Assembly: GCA_964418515.1 (NCBI GenBank)
Contig: CAYQLK010000022.1
Coordinates: forward strand, 1 to 15,357
Reading direction: 5' to 3'
Source of the DNA: CAYQLK01 sp964418515
GTDB lineage: Bacteria > Patescibacteriota > Microgenomatia > CAYQLK01
DNA: 15,357 nucleotides
Shown: piece after piece, positions 8,008-15,357 of the stretch
Numbering within the stretch: position 1 is the stretch's first letter
Layout of the letters: each line of letters begins with the position of its first letter
Notes under the pieces: generated by a model
The model's input: only the letters and a program-made list of their open reading frames with translations
Told to the model about the DNA's origin: nothing
Databases searched by the model: none
Translations under genes and position numbers: made by a program

Positions 8008-8907
8008 TTAATGAGTACTTTTTGCGGTAAACCATTCAAGACGGTAATTTCTAATTACATAAGGGATAAAAATCTTGCAATAAAGGTTAATAATAATTAT
8101 TAACGTAATACCAAGAGGGTTCTCAATAAATGATTTTAAAATAGCAATTAAATAAAACTTCAATGGCCGATTGAATTCTTGTTCTACTAAATTACCAAAA
8201 TATTTATTGAGCTCAATTATTGCAGCTCCAGGATGAGATCTCATCACCTGCCTCGTGTAGTCGCTAATCTTATTTGGAAGCTTGTAATAAATTACTGCAT
8301 CGTCCGCATACTTAAACTTAAATCCATTAGAAACACAAAATAAATAGATATATGCATCTTCGTTAACAATTTTAGGCATTTCTATTTTTTTGGCTAACTC
8401 CTTTTTAATTGCCAATATTGAACCAGTTGCCCCAAAAACATTATTACCGTTATTAATATATTTTCTAGATTTATAAAAAACAGAAAATGTAGAAAACACA
8501 GCCCGCTCAAAAAAACTTTTTGGTGGAAATGGGCGAGAGTTGCCACCAACAAGCATAACTTTAGAATCGTTAAATCCTTCAATTAAATTGGTAACTACAT
8601 TATTATTCGACAATTCAATATCCCCATCAAACATAACTAAAATATCACTATCAAATTTTTTGAACATTTGATTTAGTCTTGCTGTTTTCCCCATTCTGAG
8701 ACCGTCATTCTGAATTTTTATCATTTTGTTTCCAACTGATTTTGCCTTCATAACAGTTTGATCGCTTGAGCCATCATCAAAAATTAAAATCTCTTTTAAT
8801 TCCCAACCGAATCTTTTTTGTTTAAGAATCTCATTAAGAACCTTTTCAATATTATTTGCTTCATTGTAAACTGATAATCCAACTGAAATAATTAGTCTGT
8901 TACCCAT
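8008..8907 (-). CDS. Family 2 glycosyltransferase
   Basis: With the start at 8907 this is a 299-residue GT-A enzyme. Visible motifs are VGLSVYNEANN (9-19) at the nucleotide site, FDDGSSD (43-49), MFDGD (92-96) as the DXD metal and donor site, and NEDAYI (182-187) with the likely catalytic base. A single hydrophobic stretch near the C-terminus (about 265-285) probably tethers it to the inner membrane. It would transfer one sugar to a lipid-linked acceptor; donor and linkage are unknown. The next gene upstream is a paralog of similar length and layout. The start at 8907 lies two bases after that gene's stop; a start at 8952 would overlap it by 43 bases. No clear ribosome site is seen. Confidence 0.88.
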   Translation of the reverse strand: MGNRLIISVGLSVYNEANNIEKVLNEILKQKRFGWELKEILIFDDGSSDQTVMKAKSVGNKMIKIQNDGLRMGKTARLNQMFKKFDSDILVMFDGDIELSNNNVVTNLIEGFNDSKVMLVGGNSRPFPPKSFFERAVFSTFSVFYKSRKYINNGNNVFGATGSILAIKKELAKKIEMPKIVNEDAYIYLFCVSNGFKFKYADDAVIYYKLPNKISDYTRQVMRSHPGAAIIELNKYFGNLVEQEFNRPLKFYLIAILKSFIENPLGITLIIIINLYCKIFIPYVIRNYRLEWFTAKSTH

Positions 8908-8909
8908 AT

Positions 8910-9839
8910 TTAATATTGAATATTTGTTTTTGTAGATTTTGCGATACTCCACATACCCTTATTTGTTAGCGGATCTGTATCCTTAATTACGAATCTAAGC
9001 AAGTTAAATAAAGTTAAAGCTAAAAGGGTAAAAATCAAATCATTTTTTAGAGAATAATATAATCCTAATATTTTAAAGCGAACAGGAATTAAAAAATATG
9101 AACTATAACTTTCATCAAAATACTTATTTAAGAAAACACCTTCACTTCTAGTCCTTCTAATTTGTAAAACTATGTCTTGAAATGTAGAAGGTGGAACATA
9201 GAAAGTAACCGCATTTCTAGCAAACCTAAATTCAACATTTTCTTTAACAGAACTTAGGTAAATAAAATGTTGATCAGCCACTGTGTTCCAGGGAAGAAAA
9301 ACTTTTCTTGCAAAGTCTTTCGTCATCGCTATTGATTGTCCAGAGTTATTGTATAAATTGTTACCATTTAAATAATCTCGACGGGTGTAATACCAGAGAT
9401 TTTCATTTGCGAACCAAATACGTCCAAAAAAAGAATTTGGTCTAACCGGCTGAGTATTACCTGAAACTAATCCAACTTTATGACTATCAAAACCTTTAAT
9501 TAGTTTATTAACAATTGTTTTATCATTAATTAATATATCACCGTCAAATATTAGTATTCTGTCGCTAGTATTTAGATTAAAAATTTGTTTTAAACGTCTA
9601 CTTTTTCCAATTCTTTTTCGACCACATAATAGTGTAACTTTATTTGAACTAATAAATTTAGATTTGATTAAGTCGACGGTATTATCAGTTGAACCATCTG
9701 ACGCGACAATAATTTTTTCCAAGACAAATGAGCCGTCTCTTTGATTTAACAGTGAAGAAATAACAGATTCGATAGTAGATTCCTCGTTAAATACAGGAAT
9801 ACCAATAGTAACAGTAGGTCTCTTTATATTATTTTGCAT
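8910..9839 (-). CDS. Family 2 glycosyltransferase, paralog of its neighbour
   Basis: The 309-residue protein has the GT-A layout: VTIGIPVFNEES (10-21), SDGSTD (47-52), and IFDGD (97-101) as the DXD site. At the place of the usual ED(D/A) acceptor motif it has ADQ (188-190), so the catalytic Glu/Asp pair is only partly kept. A hydrophobic stretch near 268-284 may bind the membrane. It shares length, motif spacing and matching segments (for example GGNSRPFPP against SGNTQPVRP) with the next gene, which points to a tandem duplication followed by divergence. Its ATG overlaps the end of the aminotransferase gene by 11 bases. Confidence 0.86.
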   Translation of the reverse strand: MQNNIKRPTVTIGIPVFNEESTIESVISSLLNQRDGSFVLEKIIVASDGSTDNTVDLIKSKFISSNKVTLLCGRKRIGKSRRLKQIFNLNTSDRILIFDGDILINDKTIVNKLIKGFDSHKVGLVSGNTQPVRPNSFFGRIWFANENLWYYTRRDYLNGNNLYNNSGQSIAMTKDFARKVFLPWNTVADQHFIYLSSVKENVEFRFARNAVTFYVPPSTFQDIVLQIRRTRSEGVFLNKYFDESYSSYFLIPVRFKILGLYYSLKNDLIFTLLALTLFNLLRFVIKDTDPLTNKGMWSIAKSTKTNIQY

Positions 9840-10923
9840 AAAAATCTTTGATTAATTTACAAACAGTTTTAACCTCACTCGCAGACAATAGTGGATTAAC
9901 TGGTAATGAAATAATACTTTCAGCAAAATGCTCTGTTTTAGTTAGCATAATTTTATTGAACTCGGAGTAACATTTCTGTTGATGTACTGGAATAGGATAG
10001 TGAACCAAGACTTGAACCCTATTATCTTTCAAATAAGCCATCAACCCATCTCTATTTTCGGCTTGTACTACGAATAAATGAAAAGCGTGATAATTACCAA
10101 CAAGTGTATCTGGTAATTTGATCTGCTCTACACCCTTTAAGCTACTCATATATAGATCAGCAATTTTATTGCGTTTCTGTATAAACTTATCAAGATGTTT
10201 AAGTTTAACTTTCAGAACTGCGGCTTGGATCTCATCTAGTCTACTATTTAATCCCTGAATCTCGTGTTCATATCTATTTTTTTGTCCATAATTTCTAAGC
10301 ATTAAACATTTTTCATATAATATTTTTGAATCAGTAACAATTGCACCTCCATCGCCGTATGCGCCAAGATTTTTGGTTGGATAAAAACTAAAACATCCCA
10401 AATCTCCAAAATTGCCTGATTTTTTAATTTTTTGAGTAGCACCATGAGCCTGACAAGCATCCTCAACTATTTTCAAATTATGTCTCTTTGCAATTTTCAT
10501 AATCGCGCCCATATCAGTCATTTGACCAAAAAGATGAACAGGTAAAATTGCTTTCGTACGTTTTGTTATTTTTACCTCAATTTTATTGACATCCATTAGA
10601 TAGTAGTCGTCCACATCGACAAAAACGGGCTTTGCGCCAACATTAGAAATCGCAAGCACAGTCGCAACCGCAGTGTTTGAGACTGTGAGGACCTCGTCAC
10701 CTTTACCAATACCAAGCGCCATAAGCGATACCTGCAATGCTTCTAAGCCATTAGCAACAGCTATGCAGTACTTTGACCCAATATAATTAGCGAATTCAAC
10801 TTCAAATGATTCAACCTCTTTACCCAAAATGTACCAACCGCTTTCCAGCACTCTACTGATCGCCTCATTTATTTCTTTGGATAACAACGAATATTCTTTC
10901 TTAAAATCATTCATTACAATCAT
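9829..10923 (-). CDS. DegT/DnrJ/EryC1-family nucleotide-sugar aminotransferase
   Basis: This 364-residue PLP enzyme has the normal family length. Motifs in order: a phosphate-binding region ANGLEALQ (57-64), EDACQAHG (154-161) with the PLP-contacting Asp155, and FSFYPTKNLGAYGDGG (178-193) with Lys184 as the Schiff-base lysine. SRLDEIQAA (227-235) is also typical. Following a 3,4-ketoisomerase gene, it most likely aminates a dTDP-3-keto-6-deoxyhexose to a dTDP-3-amino-3,6-dideoxyhexose (FdtB/QdtB-like). Which isomer is made cannot be read here. Its ATG shares four bases with the ketoisomerase stop (ATGA) and has a perfect AAGGAGG site seven bases upstream, so the two are translationally coupled. 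An ATG at codon 4 is possible but less well placed. Confidence 0.92.
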   Translation of the reverse strand: MIVMNDFKKEYSLLSKEINEAISRVLESGWYILGKEVESFEVEFANYIGSKYCIAVANGLEALQVSLMALGIGKGDEVLTVSNTAVATVLAISNVGAKPVFVDVDDYYLMDVNKIEVKITKRTKAILPVHLFGQMTDMGAIMKIAKRHNLKIVEDACQAHGATQKIKKSGNFGDLGCFSFYPTKNLGAYGDGGAIVTDSKILYEKCLMLRNYGQKNRYEHEIQGLNSRLDEIQAAVLKVKLKHLDKFIQKRNKIADLYMSSLKGVEQIKLPDTLVGNYHAFHLFVVQAENRDGLMAYLKDNRVQVLVHYPIPVHQQKCYSEFNKIMLTKTEHFAESIISLPVNPLLSASEVKTVCKLIKDFYAK

Positions 10924-11336
10924 TTGTTTGCCTCCTTCAAAAACTGCTGGTAATTCCTTATATAATCTTCTTCTTTATAAAAATCTGATGCTACAACCAT
11001 AAGTAATGTACCCTCTTTAAATGCAACCATTTCGTGCCACATCATCGTATCCAAAAACAACCCATGATTTGGTTTGTTTAACGTAACAGCTTCTTTTTCT
11101 TTTCCGTTATCCAAAATCACGGTAATACTACCTCTTAGACAAAATAAGATTTGTTTTGTCTCTTTGTGAGTATGCCTACCTCGTACTGCGTTCTTAATCA
11201 CATCAAAAATATAGTAGATACGCTTTATCTTAAAAGGAATATGATTATTCTCTTCCATAAAGCACAAATAACCCTCGTCCTTAATTTTTGGTAGTACAAC
11301 AATGTATGAAAGTTTTGTTTTTATTATGTTTTCCAT
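10920..11336 (-). CDS. fdtA: dTDP-4-keto-6-deoxyhexose 3,4-ketoisomerase (FdtA/QdtA, WxcM-like cupin)
   Basis: The 138-residue single-domain cupin has the usual family length. The signature RGRHTHK (52-58) carries the paired His55 and His57 of the active site, followed by ILFCLRGS (63-70) and DTMMWHEM (96-103), all typical of this family. The enzyme shifts the keto group of dTDP-4-keto-6-deoxyglucose from C4 to C3, which gives the substrate for the aminotransferase encoded next. FdtA and QdtA differ in product stereochemistry and I cannot separate them by eye, so the symbol is a best guess. The gene starts one base after the preceding GT4 stop, without a clear ribosome site. Confidence 0.88.
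   Translation of the reverse strand: MENIIKTKLSYIVVLPKIKDEGYLCFMEENNHIPFKIKRIYYIFDVIKNAVRGRHTHKETKQILFCLRGSITVILDNGKEKEAVTLNKPNHGLFLDTMMWHEMVAFKEGTLLMVVASDFYKEEDYIRNYQQFLKEANK
10931..10937 (-). promoter_or_regulatory. Strong Shine-Dalgarno site for the aminotransferase
   Basis: The - strand reads AAGGAGG, the full anti-16S complement, seven bases before the ATG at 10923. It lies within the last codons of the ketoisomerase gene. It is the strongest ribosome site in the window and stands out because most neighbours have none. Confidence 0.75.
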
Positions 11337-11337
11337 A

Positions 11338-12596
11338 TTAATTTTTTTCTATTTTTATAATTTCGTAAAAATAATTTTCAAAATCCTTTGCGACTGATTC
11401 CCAGTCGTATTTACTGGCAAGATCTCGCGCAGCACGTCGCATCTTAAGATTAAGCTTTTTCTCAGTTGCCATGACAAGCAGCTCAGAATACTCATTCAGA
11501 TTAAAAGGTTTTGCCTTCAACGAAGCCGATTCGCTGACCCATCTCGCCTCAGGCAAGTCAAACATTATCATAGGCATTCCAGACGCCAAAGCTTCCAGTG
11601 ACCAAAGTGACAACTCGTCGTGACGTGAAGGGAATGCTACAAATATAGATTCAGAGATTAAGTTAAACTTCTTTTCTCCATAAGCTGGACCAACCATAGA
11701 TACTTTTGAGTTCAATCCCAAATCGTTTATTAAACTAGATATTTTTTTCTCATCAGGGCCATTGCCAGCAATTACGAGGGGATACCCAATTTTATCCGAC
11801 ACCTTCGCATAAGCCTTAAGAAGCAAATCCACACCTTTTTGCCCAATATCCAACCTACTTAAAAACAAAATATGTTTAGGTTTTTTATGTCGAATTTCAA
11901 AAAACTCCTTACCAACACCTTGAGGAATAATTTTAAAATTAATTTTTGGATTAAGACTAACCGCCTTAGCTGAATCAACATCTGAATAAGGCATAATATA
12001 TTTGTAAAATTTTATTCCAAATCGCTCCACTAAATAGAAAGGTAAATGGTATTTTTGAGAAAATTCTTTTGCATTAAACATCGAAGGTAGTGCAACTACT
12101 GGAATTTTAGTATATAGAGGCGAAAATAGAGTCGAAATTGGCGCCGCAAAAGACTCAATTAAAATATCTCCCTTAAGCTTGGGAACCACAAAAGGTAAGG
12201 ATAAAATAAATATTAAATTATTAACTTTAATATTTTTTNNNNNNNNNNNNNNNNNNNNNNNNNNNNNNNNNNNNNNNNNNNNNNNNNNNNNNNNNNNNNN
12301 NNNNNNNNNNNNNNNNNNNNNNNNNNNNNNNNNNNNNNAACCACAAAAGGTAAGGATAAAATAAATATTAAATTATTAACTTTAATATTTTTTGTAGCAA
12401 AACCAATATGGTGGTACTTCATGCCGTTTTCGATCCTATCTTTGTATCCAGGGTATTTTGAACAATATACCGTAACCTTATGACCATGTTTAACCAAACG
12501 ACTTCCAACCTCTACAGTAGCTTTTGCTTGACCTGCACCTAATAGGGGATTTTTAATATCGTCAAAATCAATAAAAATAATATGTAATTGTTTCAT
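11338..12596 (-). CDS. Family 4 glycosyltransferase, interrupted only by the assembly gap
   Basis: The N-terminal part (12596 down to 12339, 86 codons) and the C-terminal part (from 12183 down to 11338) read as one GT4 protein. If the 55-bp duplicate beside the N run is removed, the frame continues ...FVV-PKLKG... and gives 367 residues, the usual GT4 length. The N-terminal Rossmann domain has GAGQAKAT (20-27) and HGHKVTVYC; the donor domain has SRLDIGQKG (about 195-203) with the phosphate-binding Arg and Lys. In the EX7E motif the first Glu is Asp275 with Glu276 beside it; the second is Glu283. It probably transfers a sugar to a lipid-linked intermediate in the cytoplasm. The ATG overlaps the upstream stop by four bases, with GGAG at 12605-12608 as ribosome site. 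An apparent GTG start at 12189 is an artefact of the gap. Confidence 0.88.
12184..12238. repeat. First copy of 55-bp duplicated contig end
   Basis: This 55-base segment directly before the N run is identical to 12339-12393 directly after it. It looks like the shared end of two contigs that were scaffolded with an N spacer instead of being merged. Confidence 0.9.
12239..12338. other. Scaffold gap of exactly 100 N
   Basis: The run is exactly 100 N, a conventional placeholder length. Because both flanks are the same 55 bases, the gap probably contains no missing sequence. It falls within the N-terminal half of the GT4 gene. Confidence 0.98.
12339..12393. repeat. Second copy of 55-bp duplicated contig end
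   Basis: Identical over 55 bases to 12184-12238. Both copies encode the same GT4 residues on the - strand (about 69-86 of the rebuilt protein), as expected for one locus present twice through assembly. Confidence 0.9.
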
Positions 12597-15357
12597 AGGT
12601 ATTGCTCCGACACTTCTTCGTTAATCGTTATTAATTTTTTATTTATAGCTACATTTTTACTAGTCACGTTCTCAAGTTCAGTCAAAAATCTCTCAGCACT
12701 TAATTGCCAGCTAAACTTTTTTGACCAAGCATATGCGTTATCAGAAAATGTCTTAAGAGTTTTTGGGTTGGCTATCATTTTGTAAATTTTTTCCTCTAAA
12801 TCATTAACATTCGTAACCTTAAAAAGAAGTCCAGTTTTGCCATCAGATATAGAATCTTTTAATCCATTTACATCAGATGCAACAACTGGTGTTCCAGATG
12901 CGTTAGCCTCAATTACTGTTATACCCCAACCTTCAATCATAGACGGCTGTACCATCACCCAAACAGAAGACAAAAGTTTTGTTTTTTCATCCTCTGTAAC
13001 ACGGCCAAGAAACTTAACAGATTCAGAGATGTTTAGTTCATTTGCCAATTTTTGCAAATCTTTAAGACTTTCACCAACACCTGCAATATAAAAAATTGCA
13101 TCTTTTCTTTTTTTCAAAATATTTGCAAATGCTTTGAGTGCAACGTCAACATTTTTATATGGCTTCAATCTACCCAAATACAACAAAGAAAAATACGAAG
13201 ATTTTTTCATCTTTTTATAATCTGAATGAGTAACACCAGGGTTAATAATTTCTATCGAACTAAACTTAGCAAGCCTCATTTTTAAAATCTCTTTTTTTGA
13301 AGACTCAGATACGGTAATGACTTTTTGATTACGATAAACCAAAGGCATTAACTTGCTTTCAAGTAACATTGCAATATTCTTAAAAGGGAATTTAAGTTGC
13401 GTTCTAAATACCTCTTGGTGAATATGATGAATTAGTAAGAACTTCGGTACTCTTACAAATATTGGAGTAAAAAATGGCAACCCATTCTCACTATCAACCA
13501 CAACATCAAACTTACCCCTAAATTTTAGGATGTAATAAACAAATGCCCAAAAATACACAGTATAAAAACCACCTCTTCTAACAATATTTACACCGTCAAT
13601 TAAATCATTCCTACTCGATCTTCCATCATTACCACAAAACAAAGTAACACTATTACCTTCTTTCACCCATCTTTTTGCAAGCTCATGAATATAGGATTCT
13701 GCGCCACCACCCCAAACGTGTTTAGTGTCTCTCCAATTAAAAATTAAAACCCTTATAGATCCATTTTTAGATTTCCTTAAATCTCTTGTTTTTTTAAAAA
13801 GTGCAAACAAATCACCTGCGTTATTTTCAATAGCTTTAACGCGATTAGAAAACAAATGCAAAGTTAAAGTTAATACTAGATTAAATATCCAAATAAAACT
13901 CATAACGTAAACGAAAGCAAAAACACTATAGTGCACAAACTCAAGCAAAATTAATTGAATTACGCCGAGAATTAAAGTTAATAATGTAAAACTATAATAT
14001 TTTTTAGCGAGGTAATATTCAGAAAACACTCTAGAAATGGAAAAACAAACCATAGCAAAAGAAATTATTGGTAAGTATGGAATCGTAACAATTGCTTTAG
14101 CGCCAAACATAAGTGGAATTACCAAATCTGAATAGAAGAGAATAATTAAAAATGCCGGCAACGACAAGCAAATAGTTGCAAGGCTTGTAAAATATAAAAA
14201 TTTTCTCGAGTTTTTATTTGCACCCTCATTTCTACTAACAAAAGGTACTGTAAAAGGAGACGCAAATGATGCAAAAAAATAAATCATTTTGCCAATCAAA
14301 GATGCAAGCGTGTAAATTCCTGCATTAGTCTGATCTAAATAATGATTTGCCAAAACAACGTCCAGATTTAAGAAAATAATTGATGAAATTCCTGAAAATA
14401 AAGATATAAGAAAAAATTTCTTTGGAAATTTAATTAAATTCTTTTGCGCCGACTTAACCGTCAATTTTGTTTTATGAACAAACACCCAACCAATCAAAAA
14501 AGCAATTGCAGCAGAAATTGGTATAGAAACATAAGTAAAATTGCTAAAACCAGCAAATACAATTACAGCTGCTAAAAAAAGCTTAAGTAGTGGTTGAATT
14601 GAAATCAAAATCGAAATTTTTGAAAAATCAAATCGAGAATAAAGTAACCCTTTATCTACTGAAAAAATCAAACTAACTAATATGATTGGTGTAAATAAAA
14701 GCAGTGGAGTAACGTCATCTAATTTAAAATACAACCTTAAAAAAGGAGTAACTATTATCCACAACGCAACGAGATATAAAGAAATTCGAAATGATTTTTT
14801 TCTTGTTTCAGCCCAAAAATTTGCAGCAACAATGTCACCATGCTTTCCAAGTAAAAACCCTGCCCTGTGAGTGACTGTTGTGCCTAATGAACCAAATACA
14901 ACTCCAATTAACGAAATTAATCCCCCCAACAATCCAACGAGTGCAAAATCTTCAAACGATAAAACTCTCCCTAAAAAAGCCGTAAATACAAAATTTAATA
15001 CACTTGCCAAAGCAGTTGATAAAACCAAAAAACCACCCAACAAATGTTTTTTAGAAAAATAAAACTTTAACTTATTCCTACTGAACAATATACCGATAAA
15101 ACTCTTCTCAACAATAATCTCACTAGCTATCTGATCAATCAGTTGATCATTACCGAGTAAGTGCAATCCATGAACAGTTTTTTCCCAATAATGCGGTTTA
15201 AAAAATAACTGTTGCAGTGCAATAACAGCCGCAATAGAGGTCATAATCCAATAAAAAGGAACGAGATACACATATTTAATAACTGACCAGTGACCTCTCT
15301 TTGCACACCCAATCATGTAATAAAACATGTACAGAAAGTTTCCAAATACCAAACTAA
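12593..15357 (-). CDS. GT2 (C-terminus) - polysaccharide flippase - GT4 fusion protein, 5' end cut by window edge
   Basis: The frame is open to the window edge; residues are numbered from the TTG at 15352, which is probably an internal Leu. Three parts follow one another. Residues 1-65 have two membrane stretches ending in HYWEKTVH, like the C-terminus of a membrane GT2; the GT2 gene at 689-1936 ends in a matching WEKTTH. Residues about 103-503 form a Wzx/MATE-like polysaccharide flippase with 12 or so membrane segments. Residues about 532-893 are a complete GT4: WGGGAE (547-552), HHIHQ (642-646), LGRLKPYKN (726-734), and EX7E with Glu807 and Glu815. One chain would thus link glycan synthesis, lipid-linked flipping and sugar addition at the membrane. 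No stop interrupts the domain joins. The stop overlaps the next GT4's ATG (ATGA). Confidence 0.88.
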   Translation of the reverse strand, partial: SLVFGNFLYMFYYMIGCAKRGHWSVIKYVYLVPFYWIMTSIAAVIALQQLFFKPHYWEKTVHGLHLLGNDQLIDQIASEIIVEKSFIGILFSRNKLKFYFSKKHLLGGFLVLSTALASVLNFVFTAFLGRVLSFEDFALVGLLGGLISLIGVVFGSLGTTVTHRAGFLLGKHGDIVAANFWAETRKKSFRISLYLVALWIIVTPFLRLYFKLDDVTPLLLFTPIILVSLIFSVDKGLLYSRFDFSKISILISIQPLLKLFLAAVIVFAGFSNFTYVSIPISAAIAFLIGWVFVHKTKLTVKSAQKNLIKFPKKFFLISLFSGISSIIFLNLDVVLANHYLDQTNAGIYTLASLIGKMIYFFASFASPFTVPFVSRNEGANKNSRKFLYFTSLATICLSLPAFLIILFYSDLVIPLMFGAKAIVTIPYLPIISFAMVCFSISRVFSEYYLAKKYYSFTLLTLILGVIQLILLEFVHYSVFAFVYVMSFIWIFNLVLTLTLHLFSNRVKAIENNAGDLFALFKKTRDLRKSKNGSIRVLIFNWRDTKHVWGGGAESYIHELAKRWVKEGNSVTLFCGNDGRSSRNDLIDGVNIVRRGGFYTVYFWAFVYYILKFRGKFDVVVDSENGLPFFTPIFVRVPKFLLIHHIHQEVFRTQLKFPFKNIAMLLESKLMPLVYRNQKVITVSESSKKEILKMRLAKFSSIEIINPGVTHSDYKKMKKSSYFSLLYLGRLKPYKNVDVALKAFANILKKRKDAIFYIAGVGESLKDLQKLANELNISESVKFLGRVTEDEKTKLLSSVWVMVQPSMIEGWGITVIEANASGTPVVASDVNGLKDSISDGKTGLLFKVTNVNDLEEKIYKMIANPKTLKTFSDNAYAWSKKFSWQLSAERFLTELENVTSKNVAINKKLITINEEVSEQYL

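Noticed and set aside
8001..8039. TTG start for the kinase-like gene
   Set aside because: It would overlap the upstream GT2 gene by 32 bases, while an ATG lies just after that gene's stop.
12179..12364. Open frames running through the N stretch
   Set aside because: They owe their length to undefined bases and to the duplicated flank, so they are not genes.
12184..12393. Direct 55-bp repeat as a mobile-element target duplication, att site or CRISPR-like repeat
   Set aside because: Both copies touch the N run exactly and encode the same GT4 residues; the contig-overlap explanation restores the gene and needs no element.
4569..12596. UGA recoding, as in Gracilibacteria or Absconditabacteria
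   Set aside because: TGA serves as a stop at three ATGA overlaps exactly where the protein families should end, so the standard bacterial code applies.

Overview
The window reads as a cell-envelope glycan locus from an AT-rich bacterium that uses the standard genetic code; TGA ends several genes in ATGA overlaps. Very tight gene packing, weak or absent Shine-Dalgarno sites before most genes, a sortase preceded by a non-LPXTG sorting tail, and a dense mix of glycosyltransferases suggest a Candidate Phyla Radiation (Patescibacteria, perhaps Microgenomates-type) genome. The phylum is an inference. The sequence comes from a draft assembly: it contains a 100-N scaffold gap.

Layout. The left end (1-1936, + strand) holds the C-terminus of a wall-sorted surface protein, a sortase, and a membrane-bound family 2 glycosyltransferase. 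This short operon meets the rest of the window tail to tail, with 13 bases between the stops (1937-1949). Everything from the right edge down to 1950 lies on the - strand as one head-to-tail series of eleven genes with overlaps or gaps of at most about 25 bases, so it is probably one operon of at least 13.4 kb. In transcription order it encodes: a large fusion protein cut by the window edge (end of a GT2 enzyme, a polysaccharide flippase, and a GT4 enzyme); a second GT4 interrupted only by the assembly gap; a dTDP-sugar 3,4-ketoisomerase; a DegT/DnrJ-type sugar aminotransferase; two paralogous GT2 enzymes; an APH-like kinase fold protein lacking its catalytic aspartate; a polysaccharide deacetylase; two multispanning GT-C-like membrane proteins; and a membrane-anchored glycosidase-like protein.

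How it may work. The ketoisomerase and aminotransferase would make a 3-amino-3,6-dideoxyhexose nucleotide sugar. The GT4 and GT2 enzymes would build a lipid-linked glycan on the cytoplasmic face, the flippase domain would export it, and the GT-C proteins, deacetylase and glycosidase-like protein would extend or trim it outside. I see no initiating phosphoglycosyltransferase, no Wzz, no clear Wzy and no dTDP-glucose synthesis genes, so these steps must be encoded elsewhere or done differently.

The most notable items are the GT2-flippase-GT4 fusion, the repairable assembly gap (a 55-bp duplicated contig end; collapsing it restores an intact 367-residue GT4), the pseudokinase-like protein, and the unusual sorting signal beside the sortase. 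No RNA genes, CRISPR arrays or insertion sequences were seen. No gene-free stretch exceeds 300 bases.
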